DNA of 8,078 nucleotides, from the NCBI GenBank assembly GCA_025361325.1, contig JANYAL010000012.1:1-8078 (forward strand). The letters run 5' to 3'. Of this stretch, positions 1-7,320 are shown piece after piece; the stretch's first letter is position 1, and the number at the start of each line of letters is the position of its first letter. Origin of the DNA: Bacteroidota bacterium (lineage in GTDB: Bacteria > Bacteroidota > Bacteroidia > Chitinophagales > Chitinophagaceae). The notes beneath the pieces are model-generated. The model saw only the letters and a list, made by a program, of their open reading frames with translations, searched no databases and had not been told where the DNA came from. Position numbers and translations under genes: made by a program.

Positions 1-209
1 CGGACAGATGAACCCAGACTTTGTCCCGCAAAAATTAAGAAATACAGGGGCCGCCTAAATGGTATAAATCCGAAAAATGGGGAAATTATTTTCTATGAAT
101 AGCAGCATTTTGATCAAACCAGCTATGGCAAGCACAAAATGTAATGGAATCAGGGAGTATTACAAATTCACAAGAGTAAATGAACCGGGGATGAAAAGTA
201 TATTTTAAA
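1..209. other. Left-edge intergenic stretch, no supported gene
   Basis: This A/T-rich stretch lies downstream of the acyltransferase stop. No start-to-stop coding region is supported. Two plus-strand frames are open from the window edge and stop early: frame 1 runs 33 codons to a TAG at 100-102, and frame 2 runs 18 codons to a TAA at 56-58. Either could be the tail of a convergent gene lying mostly outside the window, but neither has a motif I recognise. Frame 2 has more G/C third positions, as the genes here do. On the minus strand, bases 29-37 read TAATTTTTG, one base off the Bacteroidota -7 element TAnnTTTG, so a leftward gene beginning outside the window is also possible. I found no strong hairpin with a T-run after the acyltransferase. 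Confidence 0.5.
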
Positions 210-1115
210 CTAATCCGGCGCCTTCGCTGACAGATCAATCCAGTTATCAATAAACGCTGGTTTATAATCCCATTTCCAGCGACGGTGCGTCCATAGATAA
301 TTATCCGGCTCTTCCCGGATCACTTTCTCCAAAAAATCCCTGAATCCGCGGGTGATATCACCTGGAGATGTTGATGCTGCATGCTCTGTAAACAACGTGG
401 AAACACATTCATACTGGCCACGCCTGGTGATCCGGGAACGTAAAAAGACCACTGCCGTATCATTCTTTATCGCACCTTTTTCCGGTCCGGTGATAAAGGG
501 TGCCGGACGGTTAAAATAATTCTGCCAGTATCCCGTTGCCGGATTACCGGGGTTTTGATCAGCCGCCAGGGCAAGCGTGTACTTCTCCCTGAACAGTTCG
601 TCTTTCTTTGTTTTGAATGCAGTGGCATCTATGAAACGGGCTCCGTAGCGCTGCCTGATCTTCAGGAAGATCTTTTCCATGGACTTGTTCTTTATAGGAA
701 TATAAACAGCATAATAAGGTATGGTAGTAATGTTTTTGGATAGGATGAGGCTTGCATATTCCCAGTTGAACTGGTGCCCCGAATGTAGCTGAATGTTTTT
801 CCCTTTTTTGCCCAGTTCATTCAATAACTCGAAATTCCCGTGGCATCTTTTGGCAAATGTCCGTTCACTCATGGATATGAACTTAATGATCTCCATGAAC
901 GTATCGGCAAGATTATGATAGAACCGTTTGGCGATCTTCTTCCTTTCTTTCAAGGTCTTTTCCGGAAAAGCAATCTGCAGGTTGGCCATCACCACTTTTT
1001 TACGGTAACCAAATACATAATACATCAGGAAATAAACACCATCACTGATATGATAAATAATGAAGAAGGGCAATAAGGAAAAGAGATACAGGGAACCGTA
1101 AATGATATAATACAT
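210..1115 (-). CDS. LpxL/HtrB-family lipid A acyltransferase
   Basis: This 301-residue inner-membrane protein belongs to the LpxL/HtrB (lysophospholipid acyltransferase) superfamily. Members transfer a fatty acyl chain from acyl-ACP to a hydroxyacyl chain of the lipid A precursor. Residues 2-35 are strongly hydrophobic and form the membrane anchor. The catalytic H-x4-E motif is His114 to Glu119 (SGHQFNWE). Other family blocks are AADQNPG at 183-189, a Phe-x-Arg-x-Ala-Pro stretch followed by GPEKGAI at 201-216, and the C-terminal WTHRRWKW at 275-282. The length is normal for the family. The ATG at 1115 places the anchor at the N terminus as expected and follows an A/T-rich leader without a Shine-Dalgarno sequence. 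The gene begins 38 bases after nadB and is probably cotranscribed with it. Chain specificity (LpxL or LpxM role, acyl length) cannot be read from the sequence. Members outside lipid A synthesis exist, for example acyltransferases acting on ornithine lipids or exported glycolipids, so no symbol is assigned. Confidence 0.88.
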   Translation of the reverse strand: MYYIIYGSLYLFSLLPFFIIYHISDGVYFLMYYVFGYRKKVVMANLQIAFPEKTLKERKKIAKRFYHNLADTFMEIIKFISMSERTFAKRCHGNFELLNELGKKGKNIQLHSGHQFNWEYASLILSKNITTIPYYAVYIPIKNKSMEKIFLKIRQRYGARFIDATAFKTKKDELFREKYTLALAADQNPGNPATGYWQNYFNRPAPFITGPEKGAIKNDTAVVFLRSRITRRGQYECVSTLFTEHAASTSPGDITRGFRDFLEKVIREEPDNYLWTHRRWKWDYKPAFIDNWIDLSAKAPD

Positions 1116-1153
1116 GGTATTTATTTAATGGTTCTGGTTTCAGGTGTTTATGT

Positions 1154-2773
1154 TTAAAGATCAATATTCTGCACCAATAAGCTTTTACCCGGATAATCGG
1201 TATTATAATGAAGCCCCCTGCTCTCATGGCGGAACTGGGCACATTTCACGATCAGGTATGATACCGTGATCATATTCCGGAGTTCACATAGCTGGGGTGA
1301 TACGATGGTCTTCTGATAAAGGGCTTCCGTTTCTTCATACAAAAGGTCGAGCCTTTTCATGGCGCGGTCCAGTCTTTCATTATTGCGCACGATACCCACA
1401 TAATCGCTCATGAGCAATTTCATCTCTTTCAGGCTCTGCGTGATCAGGATCATTTCCCTGGGTGCATTGGTGCCAGCAGCATTCCAATCCGGCACATTGC
1501 TTCCCAATACTGCGGGGAAGGACGAAATGATGTGGTCATCAAACCGTTTTACTGAATCGAGAGAGGCCCGGTGAGCAAAGACCATGGCTTCCAGCAGTGA
1601 ATTACTGGCAAGCCGGTTGGCGCCATGCAGACCGGTTGAAGCACATTCACCAGCGGCATATAAATTATTGATAGAGGTCTTTCCCCATTCGTCTGTCTTT
1701 ATACCACCGCAACTGTAATGCGCTGCAGGCGCCACTGGTATGAGGTCTTTGGTGATATCGATACCGATGCTCAGGCATTTCTCATATATGTTGGGGAAAT
1801 GTGCAGTGAATTTTTCTTTGCTGAAATGCCGGCAATCCAGGAAAACGTGCTCGGTACCTGCAACTTTCATTTCGTTATCGATGGCCCTGGCAACAATATC
1901 TCGGGGGGCCAGGTCTTTACGGCTGTCGTACCGTTCCATGAAAGCCGCTCCCTGGAGATTGCGAAGTATCCCCCCGTCTCCGCGGACCGCTTCGGTTATG
2001 AGGAATGATTGTCCCCGCACACCAGGTTCATATAAAGCTGTTGGATGAAACTGTATGAATTCCATATTCTCGATCCTTCCCTTGGCCCGGTAGACCATGG
2101 CAACGCCGTCGCCGGTAGCAATGGAAGGATTGGTGGTGGTACGGTATACCTGCCCGTTCCCCCCTGTAGCCAGCAGGGTGATGGAGGAGAGTATCTTCTC
2201 GATCTTACTGGTATTGAGGTTCAGCACATATACCCCAAAACATACTATATCCGGTGTGGCCTTGGTTACGAGGTAACCCAGGTGATGCTGGGTAATGAGA
2301 TCCAGTACAAAACAATGGCTGATGACCTGTATATTGGGTCGTGTGCGGATGGCTTCCAGCAGGGCTCTTTCCATCTCCTTTCCCGTCACATCCTTGTGGT
2401 GCAGTATACGGAAGGCACTGTGGCCACCCTCCTTCCCCAACGCATAATCGCCCGAACTGTCCTTATCGAATTCAGCGCCCCAGTCAATGATCTCCCGGAT
2501 GCGCTCCACCCCCTCCCGGACCACAATCTCCACGATCTCTTTATCACATAAGCCGTCTCCGGCAATCAATGTATCCTCAATATGCCTGCCAAAACTGTCA
2601 TTGTCTGCATCCATGACCCCGGCAATGCCACCTTGTGCATACTTGGTATTGGTCTCATCGCTTTGGGTCTTGGTAAGCAGGGTCACTGTTTTATCCGGAC
2701 GTTCTGCTGACAGTTTCAGGGCATAGGTCAATCCTGCAATTCCGCTACCGATAACGAGAAAATCTGTTTGCAT
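1154..2773 (-). CDS. nadB: L-aspartate oxidase (quinolinate synthase B)
   Basis: This cytoplasmic FAD enzyme oxidises L-aspartate to iminoaspartate, which NadA condenses with dihydroxyacetone phosphate to give quinolinate in de novo NAD synthesis. The 539 residues match the usual length of about 540. Residues 5-14 hold the dinucleotide-binding GSGIAG fold, and the TKYAQGGIAG block is at 43-52. Glu115 in KEGGHS, His125, Arg291 in APRDIVARA, His352 in AAHYSCGG and Arg387 in HGANRLASNS correspond to active-site positions of the succinate dehydrogenase/fumarate reductase flavoprotein superfamily. The C-terminal helical domain ends in SRGLHYNTDYP, typical of NadB rather than SdhA/FrdA. The ATG at 2773 starts two codons before the FAD fold. 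An AGGGG eight bases upstream (2782-2786) could serve as a Shine-Dalgarno sequence, unusual among its neighbours. nadA and nadC are not in the window. A 106-base gap separates it from ispG. Confidence 0.96.
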   Translation of the reverse strand: MQTDFLVIGSGIAGLTYALKLSAERPDKTVTLLTKTQSDETNTKYAQGGIAGVMDADNDSFGRHIEDTLIAGDGLCDKEIVEIVVREGVERIREIIDWGAEFDKDSSGDYALGKEGGHSAFRILHHKDVTGKEMERALLEAIRTRPNIQVISHCFVLDLITQHHLGYLVTKATPDIVCFGVYVLNLNTSKIEKILSSITLLATGGNGQVYRTTTNPSIATGDGVAMVYRAKGRIENMEFIQFHPTALYEPGVRGQSFLITEAVRGDGGILRNLQGAAFMERYDSRKDLAPRDIVARAIDNEMKVAGTEHVFLDCRHFSKEKFTAHFPNIYEKCLSIGIDITKDLIPVAPAAHYSCGGIKTDEWGKTSINNLYAAGECASTGLHGANRLASNSLLEAMVFAHRASLDSVKRFDDHIISSFPAVLGSNVPDWNAAGTNAPREMILITQSLKEMKLLMSDYVGIVRNNERLDRAMKRLDLLYEETEALYQKTIVSPQLCELRNMITVSYLIVKCAQFRHESRGLHYNTDYPGKSLLVQNIDL

Positions 2774-2879
2774 ATACTAAACCCCTAAAGTGGTTCCCAT
2801 TGTTAGATTGTAAAATTTTGTTTGGCGGTTCAACAATAAAAGATCCAGTAATTTCTCTTACGGTTCGCCGGTTCACTCA
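2774..2879. other. Intergenic spacer between ispG and nadB
   Basis: At 106 bases this is the widest gap between genes in the window, so it is the best place for a separate nadB promoter or control site. Reading the minus strand, I see an A/T-rich core (a CAAAATTTTA stretch at 2811-2820) and a weak TTGTT...AACAA inverted pair, but no clean TAnnTTTG element with a TTG about 20 bases upstream. There is no strong hairpin followed by T residues that would end ispG transcription. A 16-codon frame begins in a TGATG overlap with the ispG stop and ends at 2830. It is probably chance. Confidence 0.4.
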
Positions 2880-4865
2880 TCAGGAGGCGGAGGGGGTATC
2901 CACCCAGGCCCCATTCTCTTTCAACAGACCGATCAGTTCGTCCACCGCAATGGCACTGTCCACATTCCGCTTAACGATCTCCTTTCCCTTGTATAATGTG
3001 ATCTTCCCCACGCCACTGCCCACGTAGCCGAAATCAGCATCTGCCATCTCACCCGGACCGTTCACGATGCAGCCCATGATTGCGATCTTCAGTCCCTTCA
3101 GGTGACTGGTCACAGCCCTTATCCTGGCCGTCGTTTCCTGCAGATCGAATAGGGTACGGCCGCAACTGGGACAGCTGATGTATTCCGTCTTTGAAATTCG
3201 TGTACGCGTAGCCTGTAGTATACCGAAGGCAACCGTGTTCAGTAATTTGATCTGCGGGGCAACCGTGTTGTCGCCATCATGATACCTGAAGCAGACCCCG
3301 TCTGAGAACCCGTCCAACAGCAGACCTCCAGCCTCGATGGCATAATGGATCAGGCTTTCGTCTGTTGTTGTCTTATTGCTGTTACAGATCAGGATGGCCG
3401 GGTTCATGACGCCTTTGTTCATGAGTTCAATGAACATCCTCCGAACACATTGCAGGGCATTCCGTTGCGTCGAAAGCAGGCAAAGCACAGCCTTGGAGTC
3501 CTGCTTCAGCTCTTCGAAGACCCTGTTGATCTGCTGGGCGGGGTATCCTTCAGATGAACAGTCGATCATCACAAAATTCATTTGATCAGACTTTGCTGCA
3601 TGATCATCGAGGTAGGTTTCCAGATCCATTACAGGAAAACAGACCGTTTTATCAGTCGATCTTTGCCAGGAACTATGAGGTAATATGACTTTTAGTGTTC
3701 CGGGCAAAGCAAAATCCAGTTCCCGGTTACCCGCCGTGTAGATATAATCCGCTGCCGCATCACCGATATTCCATTTATCGGTGGCAGCATCATAATGGTA
3801 TCCTATATCCGGCAGGCTGGCCGGTGTGATCCTTTCCAGCTTGCTGAGATCGGCTACAACAACAGGCACTTTCTTCCCTCCAATATTACCCACTTCAAAC
3901 GTTTCCCTCCTTGCATATTCAAAAGGTGAATACGGAAGACTGCTTATATCTTGCCCTGGTTGGCATGATGCCTGAACTGCAGTTCCCGAATACCGCTTCA
4001 CTATATCCCTGCAAACCGGAATCTCCAGTTCCGGATCTTCGGTTAAGCTTACCCGAATGGTATCCCCGATGCCATCCTCCAGCAGGGTGCCGATGCCCAC
4101 TGCGCTCTTTATCCTGCCATCCGATCCGTCACCCGCTTCAGTAACCCCCAGGTGTAGTGGATAACACACACCGAACTCCTCCTGCATATGGTTAACCAGG
4201 AGGCGATAGGCTTGCACCATCACCTGTGTATTACTGCTCTTCATACTGAGCACGATCTGGTGATAATCCTCAGCCCTGGCTATACGCAGGAATTCCATGG
4301 CGCTTTCCACCATTCCGATGGCAGTATCACCGTAACGGCTCATGATCCGGTCGCTCAGGCTTCCATGGTTGGTGCCTATGCGCATAGCGGTGCCGTATTC
4401 CTTGCAGATCCGCACCAGTGGGGTGAACCGCTCTCTGATTCTTTCGATCTCTTCCGCATATTCAGCATCGGTAAAATCTATCTGCTCGAATTTTTTCTTA
4501 TCTACATAATTACCCGGATTCACGCGTACCTTTTCCACAATCCTGGCTGCGATCTCAGCCGCATTTGGCGTAAAATGGATATCCGCAACAAGCGGGGTAT
4601 GGTATCCCCGTTTCTGTAATTCTTTTTTGATGTTCCTGAGGTTTTCCGCTTCATTTTTTGAAGGCGCAGTTATCCTAACCAGCTCAGCACCTGCTTCTAT
4701 ACAGCGAATGCATTGTTCCACCGTGGCCAGGGTATCCATGGTATCGGTGGTGGTCATAGTTTGAACGCGAATAGGATGGCCGGCACCCAATAAGAGGTTG
4801 CCGATCCGCACTTCCCGTGTGAGGAGACGCTTATATTCCGTTAGTGATTCACAATAGAACTGCAT
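2880..4865 (-). CDS. ispG: IspG (GcpE), long form: 4-hydroxy-3-methylbut-2-enyl diphosphate synthase
   Basis: IspG is the [4Fe-4S] enzyme of the MEP pathway that reductively converts methylerythritol cyclodiphosphate to HMBPP, the precursor of isopentenyl and dimethylallyl diphosphate. The N-terminal TIM barrel spans roughly residues 15-290, with the conserved blocks IRVQTMTTTDT (32-42), VRITAPS (63-69), LVADIHF (92-98), VRVNPGN (113-119) and GDGSDGRIKSAVGIG (245-259). The C-terminal cluster domain carries Cys565 and Cys568 (CPSC), Cys599 (GCIVNGPGE) and the fourth ligand Glu606. Between barrel and cluster domain lies an extra segment of about 260 residues (about 295-555). This explains the 661-residue length against about 370 in Escherichia coli and is the long architecture known from Bacteroidota, Chlamydiae and plants. 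The start at 4865 gives the usual tyrosine/serine-rich lead-in (SLTEYKR) before the barrel. No Shine-Dalgarno sequence is seen. ispG follows batBC by 46 bases and has a candidate promoter of its own in that gap. Confidence 0.96.
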   Translation of the reverse strand: MQFYCESLTEYKRLLTREVRIGNLLLGAGHPIRVQTMTTTDTMDTLATVEQCIRCIEAGAELVRITAPSKNEAENLRNIKKELQKRGYHTPLVADIHFTPNAAEIAARIVEKVRVNPGNYVDKKKFEQIDFTDAEYAEEIERIRERFTPLVRICKEYGTAMRIGTNHGSLSDRIMSRYGDTAIGMVESAMEFLRIARAEDYHQIVLSMKSSNTQVMVQAYRLLVNHMQEEFGVCYPLHLGVTEAGDGSDGRIKSAVGIGTLLEDGIGDTIRVSLTEDPELEIPVCRDIVKRYSGTAVQASCQPGQDISSLPYSPFEYARRETFEVGNIGGKKVPVVVADLSKLERITPASLPDIGYHYDAATDKWNIGDAAADYIYTAGNRELDFALPGTLKVILPHSSWQRSTDKTVCFPVMDLETYLDDHAAKSDQMNFVMIDCSSEGYPAQQINRVFEELKQDSKAVLCLLSTQRNALQCVRRMFIELMNKGVMNPAILICNSNKTTTDESLIHYAIEAGGLLLDGFSDGVCFRYHDGDNTVAPQIKLLNTVAFGILQATRTRISKTEYISCPSCGRTLFDLQETTARIRAVTSHLKGLKIAIMGCIVNGPGEMADADFGYVGSGVGKITLYKGKEIVKRNVDSAIAVDELIGLLKENGAWVDTPSAS

Positions 4866-4881
4866 GATGAGGAAATTGACG

Positions 4882-4889
4882 CAAAATTA
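4882..4889 (-). promoter_or_regulatory. Candidate Bacteroidota -7 element before ispG
   Basis: On the minus strand this reads TAATTTTG, an exact match to the TAnnTTTG -7 consensus used by the Bacteroidota primary sigma factor. It lies 16 bases before the ispG ATG, inside the 46-base gap after batBC. The partner -33 TTG is not at the usual distance. The nearest TTG, in the last codons of batBC, is 26 bases upstream, a few bases too far. Transcription from here would leave a leader of only about ten bases. The element is short and could occur by chance in A/T-rich spacer DNA. Confidence 0.3.
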
Positions 4890-4911
4890 AGCATAATATG
4901 AGCTTAGCCGG

Positions 4912-6627
4912 CTACCAATCCTTTTCAGGTTTATCCGGACTCCCCACATTCACTTTCTTCAGTTTATCCTGCAGGTTCTTCTCCTGCTGCAGCAATGCCC
5001 TGAGCTTTTCCTCGGCATCCTGTTTGCTTAGTTTGGAAGGCTGGGGTTTGGGCTGTTCGTTTTTCTTATCCTCTTCTTTGGGTTTCTGCTTTTCCTTATT
5101 CTGCTGATCTTCCTTGGGCTTCTGTTGTTTTTTATCCTTTTGTTCCTTTTGCTGCTGCTGTTTCTGCTGTTGCAGGGCTTTTTGCAGGTTCTGCCGGGCA
5201 TCCTCATCCTGTGGGTTCAGCTTAAGCGCACGCTTATAAGCGTCTATACATTCAGGTATCTTTTTGTTGTTCTGCAACACCACCCCCTTATTGTAAAATG
5301 CCCGGGACCGGTCCACCGCATCAGGGGAACCCGTTGCAGCCTGATCATACGCAAGGACCGCTTCATCCGTCTTATTGTTCCGGTACAATGCATTCCCCAT
5401 ATTGTATTGGGCGATGGAATTGGAAGGATCCTTATCAGTAGCTTTTTTATACAGCGTTATCGCCGTTTCATAATCCTTTTTTGCATAGGCCTCATTCCCT
5501 TTTTGGATGATCGCTTTTTCTCCCTGTGCTAAAATGCCCCCCGGCACTATCATACAGAACAAAAACAGCACCACCACTAATGGCTTAGCGTGTAAGTTTT
5601 GCATCTTTCGGCCAGCAGCCTGCTGCCAGCTATCAACGCTTTTATTTTTTTCCCCAATTATTATCTCCAGTATCAGTAGTAACAGCGCTGCAAATAAGAA
5701 ATAGGTAAAATAATTTCTGTAATTCACCAATGAATCTTCTGTAACTTCCCGCTGGTCCATATTACTCAATTGCTTATCCAGCGTGGAGACCACTTCATCC
5801 GTATTCGTGAATAACTGGTAGATGCCCTTGCCCTTAGCCGCTATATTCCGCAGCTCATCCTCATTCAGCCGGGTAACCACTACATTCCCGTTTACATCCT
5901 TTTTGACTTCGTTGGTGCCGGGATCCATGATCGTGGAACCCTGTGGCGATCCGATACCAATTGTGTTGATCACGATACCTTCCCCGGCCATCTGTTCTGC
6001 CATCTTAATAGCGCCTTCATCATGATCCTCGCCGTCGCTGATCAGGATAACGGATTTGTATTTCTTTTCCCGGGCATCGAAAGAGCTCTTACACATTTCC
6101 AGTGCATCGCCGATGACAGTACCCTGGGTAGGCCCAACATCCGGGGTCGCCGTGGAGAGATACATCTTTGCAGCCCCATGATCACCGGTGAGGGGCATCT
6201 GCAGGTAGGCCTTGCCGGCAAAGACAACAATGCCGAAGCGGTCGTTGGTGACCTTGTCCAGCAGTTTACCCAGAACCTGCTTGGCTCTTTCCAGCCGGGA
6301 TGGCTTAACATCCTGAGCAAGCATACTCTTACTGACGTCCAGGGCAATCATCACATCAATGCCGTTGCGGGTTACTTTTTCCGTGCCTGTTGGATAACGC
6401 AGGTTGGCTAGCGCCAGGGCAAGCAGGACAAATGCACTTACGATCAGCAGAAATTTGAACCGGAACCGTCTGGCAGAATATTCCCGGGTTAGCTCCTGTA
6501 CAAGTCTTGCATCGCCGATCCTGAGCGCCGTTCTTCTTTTATAATCCAAAACAAAAAAGTAGAGGAGCAGCATTACAGGAATGGCCGCAAGGGCTAACAA
6601 ATATTCAATATGCTGGAAACCTAACAT
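4912..6627 (-). CDS. BatB-BatC fusion: membrane VWA domain plus TPR protein
   Basis: The 571 residues join two proteins often encoded separately as BatB and BatC (Bacteroides aerotolerance). Part one has two N-terminal membrane helices (8-27, 59-76), a VWA domain (about 90-290) and a third helix (306-324). The metal-binding MIDAS site is complete: Asp97-x-Ser99-x-Ser101, Thr170 and Asp198 (SDGED). Part two starts near Met342 with a signal-peptide-like hydrophobic stretch ending in Ala-Gln (349-368). It continues with three TPR units (about 370-402, 404-436, 440-473), a Lys/Gln/Glu-rich coiled-coil or disordered linker (483-530) and a tail ending PEKDW. Bat proteins are thought to form an inner-membrane/periplasmic complex linked to stress or oxygen tolerance, but the molecular role is unsettled. 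The VWA loop is predicted cytoplasmic or periplasmic depending on helix count; I cannot decide. The reading frame is uninterrupted through the junction. No batA, batD or batE lies next to it. The name is by architecture. Confidence 0.88.
   Translation of the reverse strand: MLGFQHIEYLLALAAIPVMLLLYFFVLDYKRRTALRIGDARLVQELTREYSARRFRFKFLLIVSAFVLLALALANLRYPTGTEKVTRNGIDVMIALDVSKSMLAQDVKPSRLERAKQVLGKLLDKVTNDRFGIVVFAGKAYLQMPLTGDHGAAKMYLSTATPDVGPTQGTVIGDALEMCKSSFDAREKKYKSVILISDGEDHDEGAIKMAEQMAGEGIVINTIGIGSPQGSTIMDPGTNEVKKDVNGNVVVTRLNEDELRNIAAKGKGIYQLFTNTDEVVSTLDKQLSNMDQREVTEDSLVNYRNYFTYFLFAALLLLILEIIIGEKNKSVDSWQQAAGRKMQNLHAKPLVVVLFLFCMIVPGGILAQGEKAIIQKGNEAYAKKDYETAITLYKKATDKDPSNSIAQYNMGNALYRNNKTDEAVLAYDQAATGSPDAVDRSRAFYNKGVVLQNNKKIPECIDAYKRALKLNPQDEDARQNLQKALQQQKQQQQKEQKDKKQQKPKEDQQNKEKQKPKEEDKKNEQPKPQPSKLSKQDAEEKLRALLQQEKNLQDKLKKVNVGSPDKPEKDW
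5047..5180 (-). repeat. Low-complexity Lys/Gln-rich coding tract
   Basis: Within the C-terminal part of the BatBC protein the DNA is dominated by Lys, Gln and Glu codons (AAG/AAA, CAG/CAA, GAG/GAA). It includes near-perfect CAG/CAA glutamine runs at about 5151-5175. The encoded segment (about residues 483-528) is highly charged and lacks hydrophobic positions, fitting a flexible spacer or coiled coil between the TPR units and the conserved tail. The short triplet runs could vary in length between strains through replication slippage without breaking the frame. Confidence 0.7.
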
Positions 6628-6700
6628 AGAGGCAGCAAATTAACCATTAAGCCCGAAGATAGTTGAATTGAAAAAATGGTTTTGAGAATCTTTAACAGCT

Positions 6701-7309
6701 TCAATCGGTCCTGGAAAGCACGAGGATGATCCTGCCAATGTATAACCGATTGAGATTATTTTTCACCAGGGGCATGTCTGTGCTCAAATGCACATCGCCC
6801 AGTAATTTATCAGGCAGGCCATCACCATTGAAAAGCTGGTAACTGATATTGGAATGGGCCAGTTTACCATTGTGAAAGGATGAAATATAGCCGCCATAAT
6901 CCCAACCCGGTCCGGAAAAACTCAAAGCATGCCCATTAACCTGCAAAAGCTTCCCTAATTTGGTGCCGATCTTTAGCCCGCTTGCTGTAACATAAGGTGA
7001 CCCGACCTGGTATGTTTCAAGTGAGGCAATCCTTTTGTGATACCCGTTCTTTGTCCAGAAAACAACAATCTCCCTTGCATTGCCGGGATATACTTTGGTT
7101 ACCTGAATCGTATCAGCTCCCTCCGGACCGTAATCAATATCATCTTTTACATGCTGCTTACCGAATAAACGCTCCAGCTCTGCGATACCTGTGTTATTTG
7201 TGATACCCGCGAAACTTTTTTCCGTGATGAGCAGGTTATTCAGTTGCTGACCAATGCTTATGCTCCTTACACATAGCGCCGTAAAAAGAATAAGACAGAA
7301 TTTATGCAT
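6701..7309 (-). CDS. Uncharacterised secreted Bacteroidota protein
   Basis: The function of this 202-residue protein is not known to me. Residues 1-20 look like a signal peptide (MHKFCLILFTALCVRSISIG) followed by Gln-Gln, a common cleavage context in Bacteroidota. No lipobox is seen, so a soluble periplasmic or exported product is likely. The mature part has two similar short modules: Gly-Ile-Thr-x3-Gly-x-Ala-Glu-Leu-Glu-x-Leu-Phe-Gly at about 35-50 and GLKIGTKLGKLLQVNG at 111-126. The second is followed by a Gly/aromatic motif, GPGWDYGG (133-140), and FHNGKLA (145-151). From memory, this layout (IG-T-x-x-Leu-x-x-x-Asn-Gly, then Gly-x-Gly-Trp-Asp-Tyr) recurs in a family of hypothetical Bacteroidota proteins and lipoproteins. 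No catalytic triad or metal site is evident. The ATG at 7309 is 11 bases after the beta-lactamase stop, so the two are probably cotranscribed. The start lacks a Shine-Dalgarno sequence. Confidence 0.75.
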   Translation of the reverse strand: MHKFCLILFTALCVRSISIGQQLNNLLITEKSFAGITNNTGIAELERLFGKQHVKDDIDYGPEGADTIQVTKVYPGNAREIVVFWTKNGYHKRIASLETYQVGSPYVTASGLKIGTKLGKLLQVNGHALSFSGPGWDYGGYISSFHNGKLAHSNISYQLFNGDGLPDKLLGDVHLSTDMPLVKNNLNRLYIGRIILVLSRTD

Positions 7310-7320
7310 GGCTGTTGTTT

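Noticed and set aside
2045..2551. 168-codon open frame on the plus strand opposite nadB
   Set aside because: It lies entirely antisense to a well-conserved NadB coding region, shows no recognisable domain, and its composition is what a complementary strand of this gene would give.
2861..2876. Tandem CGGTTCGC/CGGTTCAC in the ispG-nadB gap as an operator or repeat
   Set aside because: It has only two short imperfect copies, with no further copies in the window and no known regulator site that it matches.
2830..2880. 16-codon minus-strand frame starting in a TGATG overlap with the ispG stop
   Set aside because: The overlap resembles translational coupling, but the peptide (MSEPANRKRNYWIFYC) has no recognisable character and a frame this short is expected by chance. 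Conservation in relatives would be needed.
4188..4619. 143-codon open frame on the plus strand opposite ispG
   Set aside because: It overlaps the conserved IspG TIM barrel in antisense and has no motif or independent support.
5125..5532. Leucine-rich, membrane-like 135-codon plus-strand frame opposite batBC
   Set aside because: The hydrophobic run is the antisense reading of the Lys/Gln codon tract (AAG/CAG become CTT/CTG), so it is an artefact.
6654..6661. TATCTTCG on the minus strand as a -7 element for batBC
   Set aside because: It has one mismatch to TAnnTTTG and no TTG at the proper upstream distance, too weak to list as a promoter.
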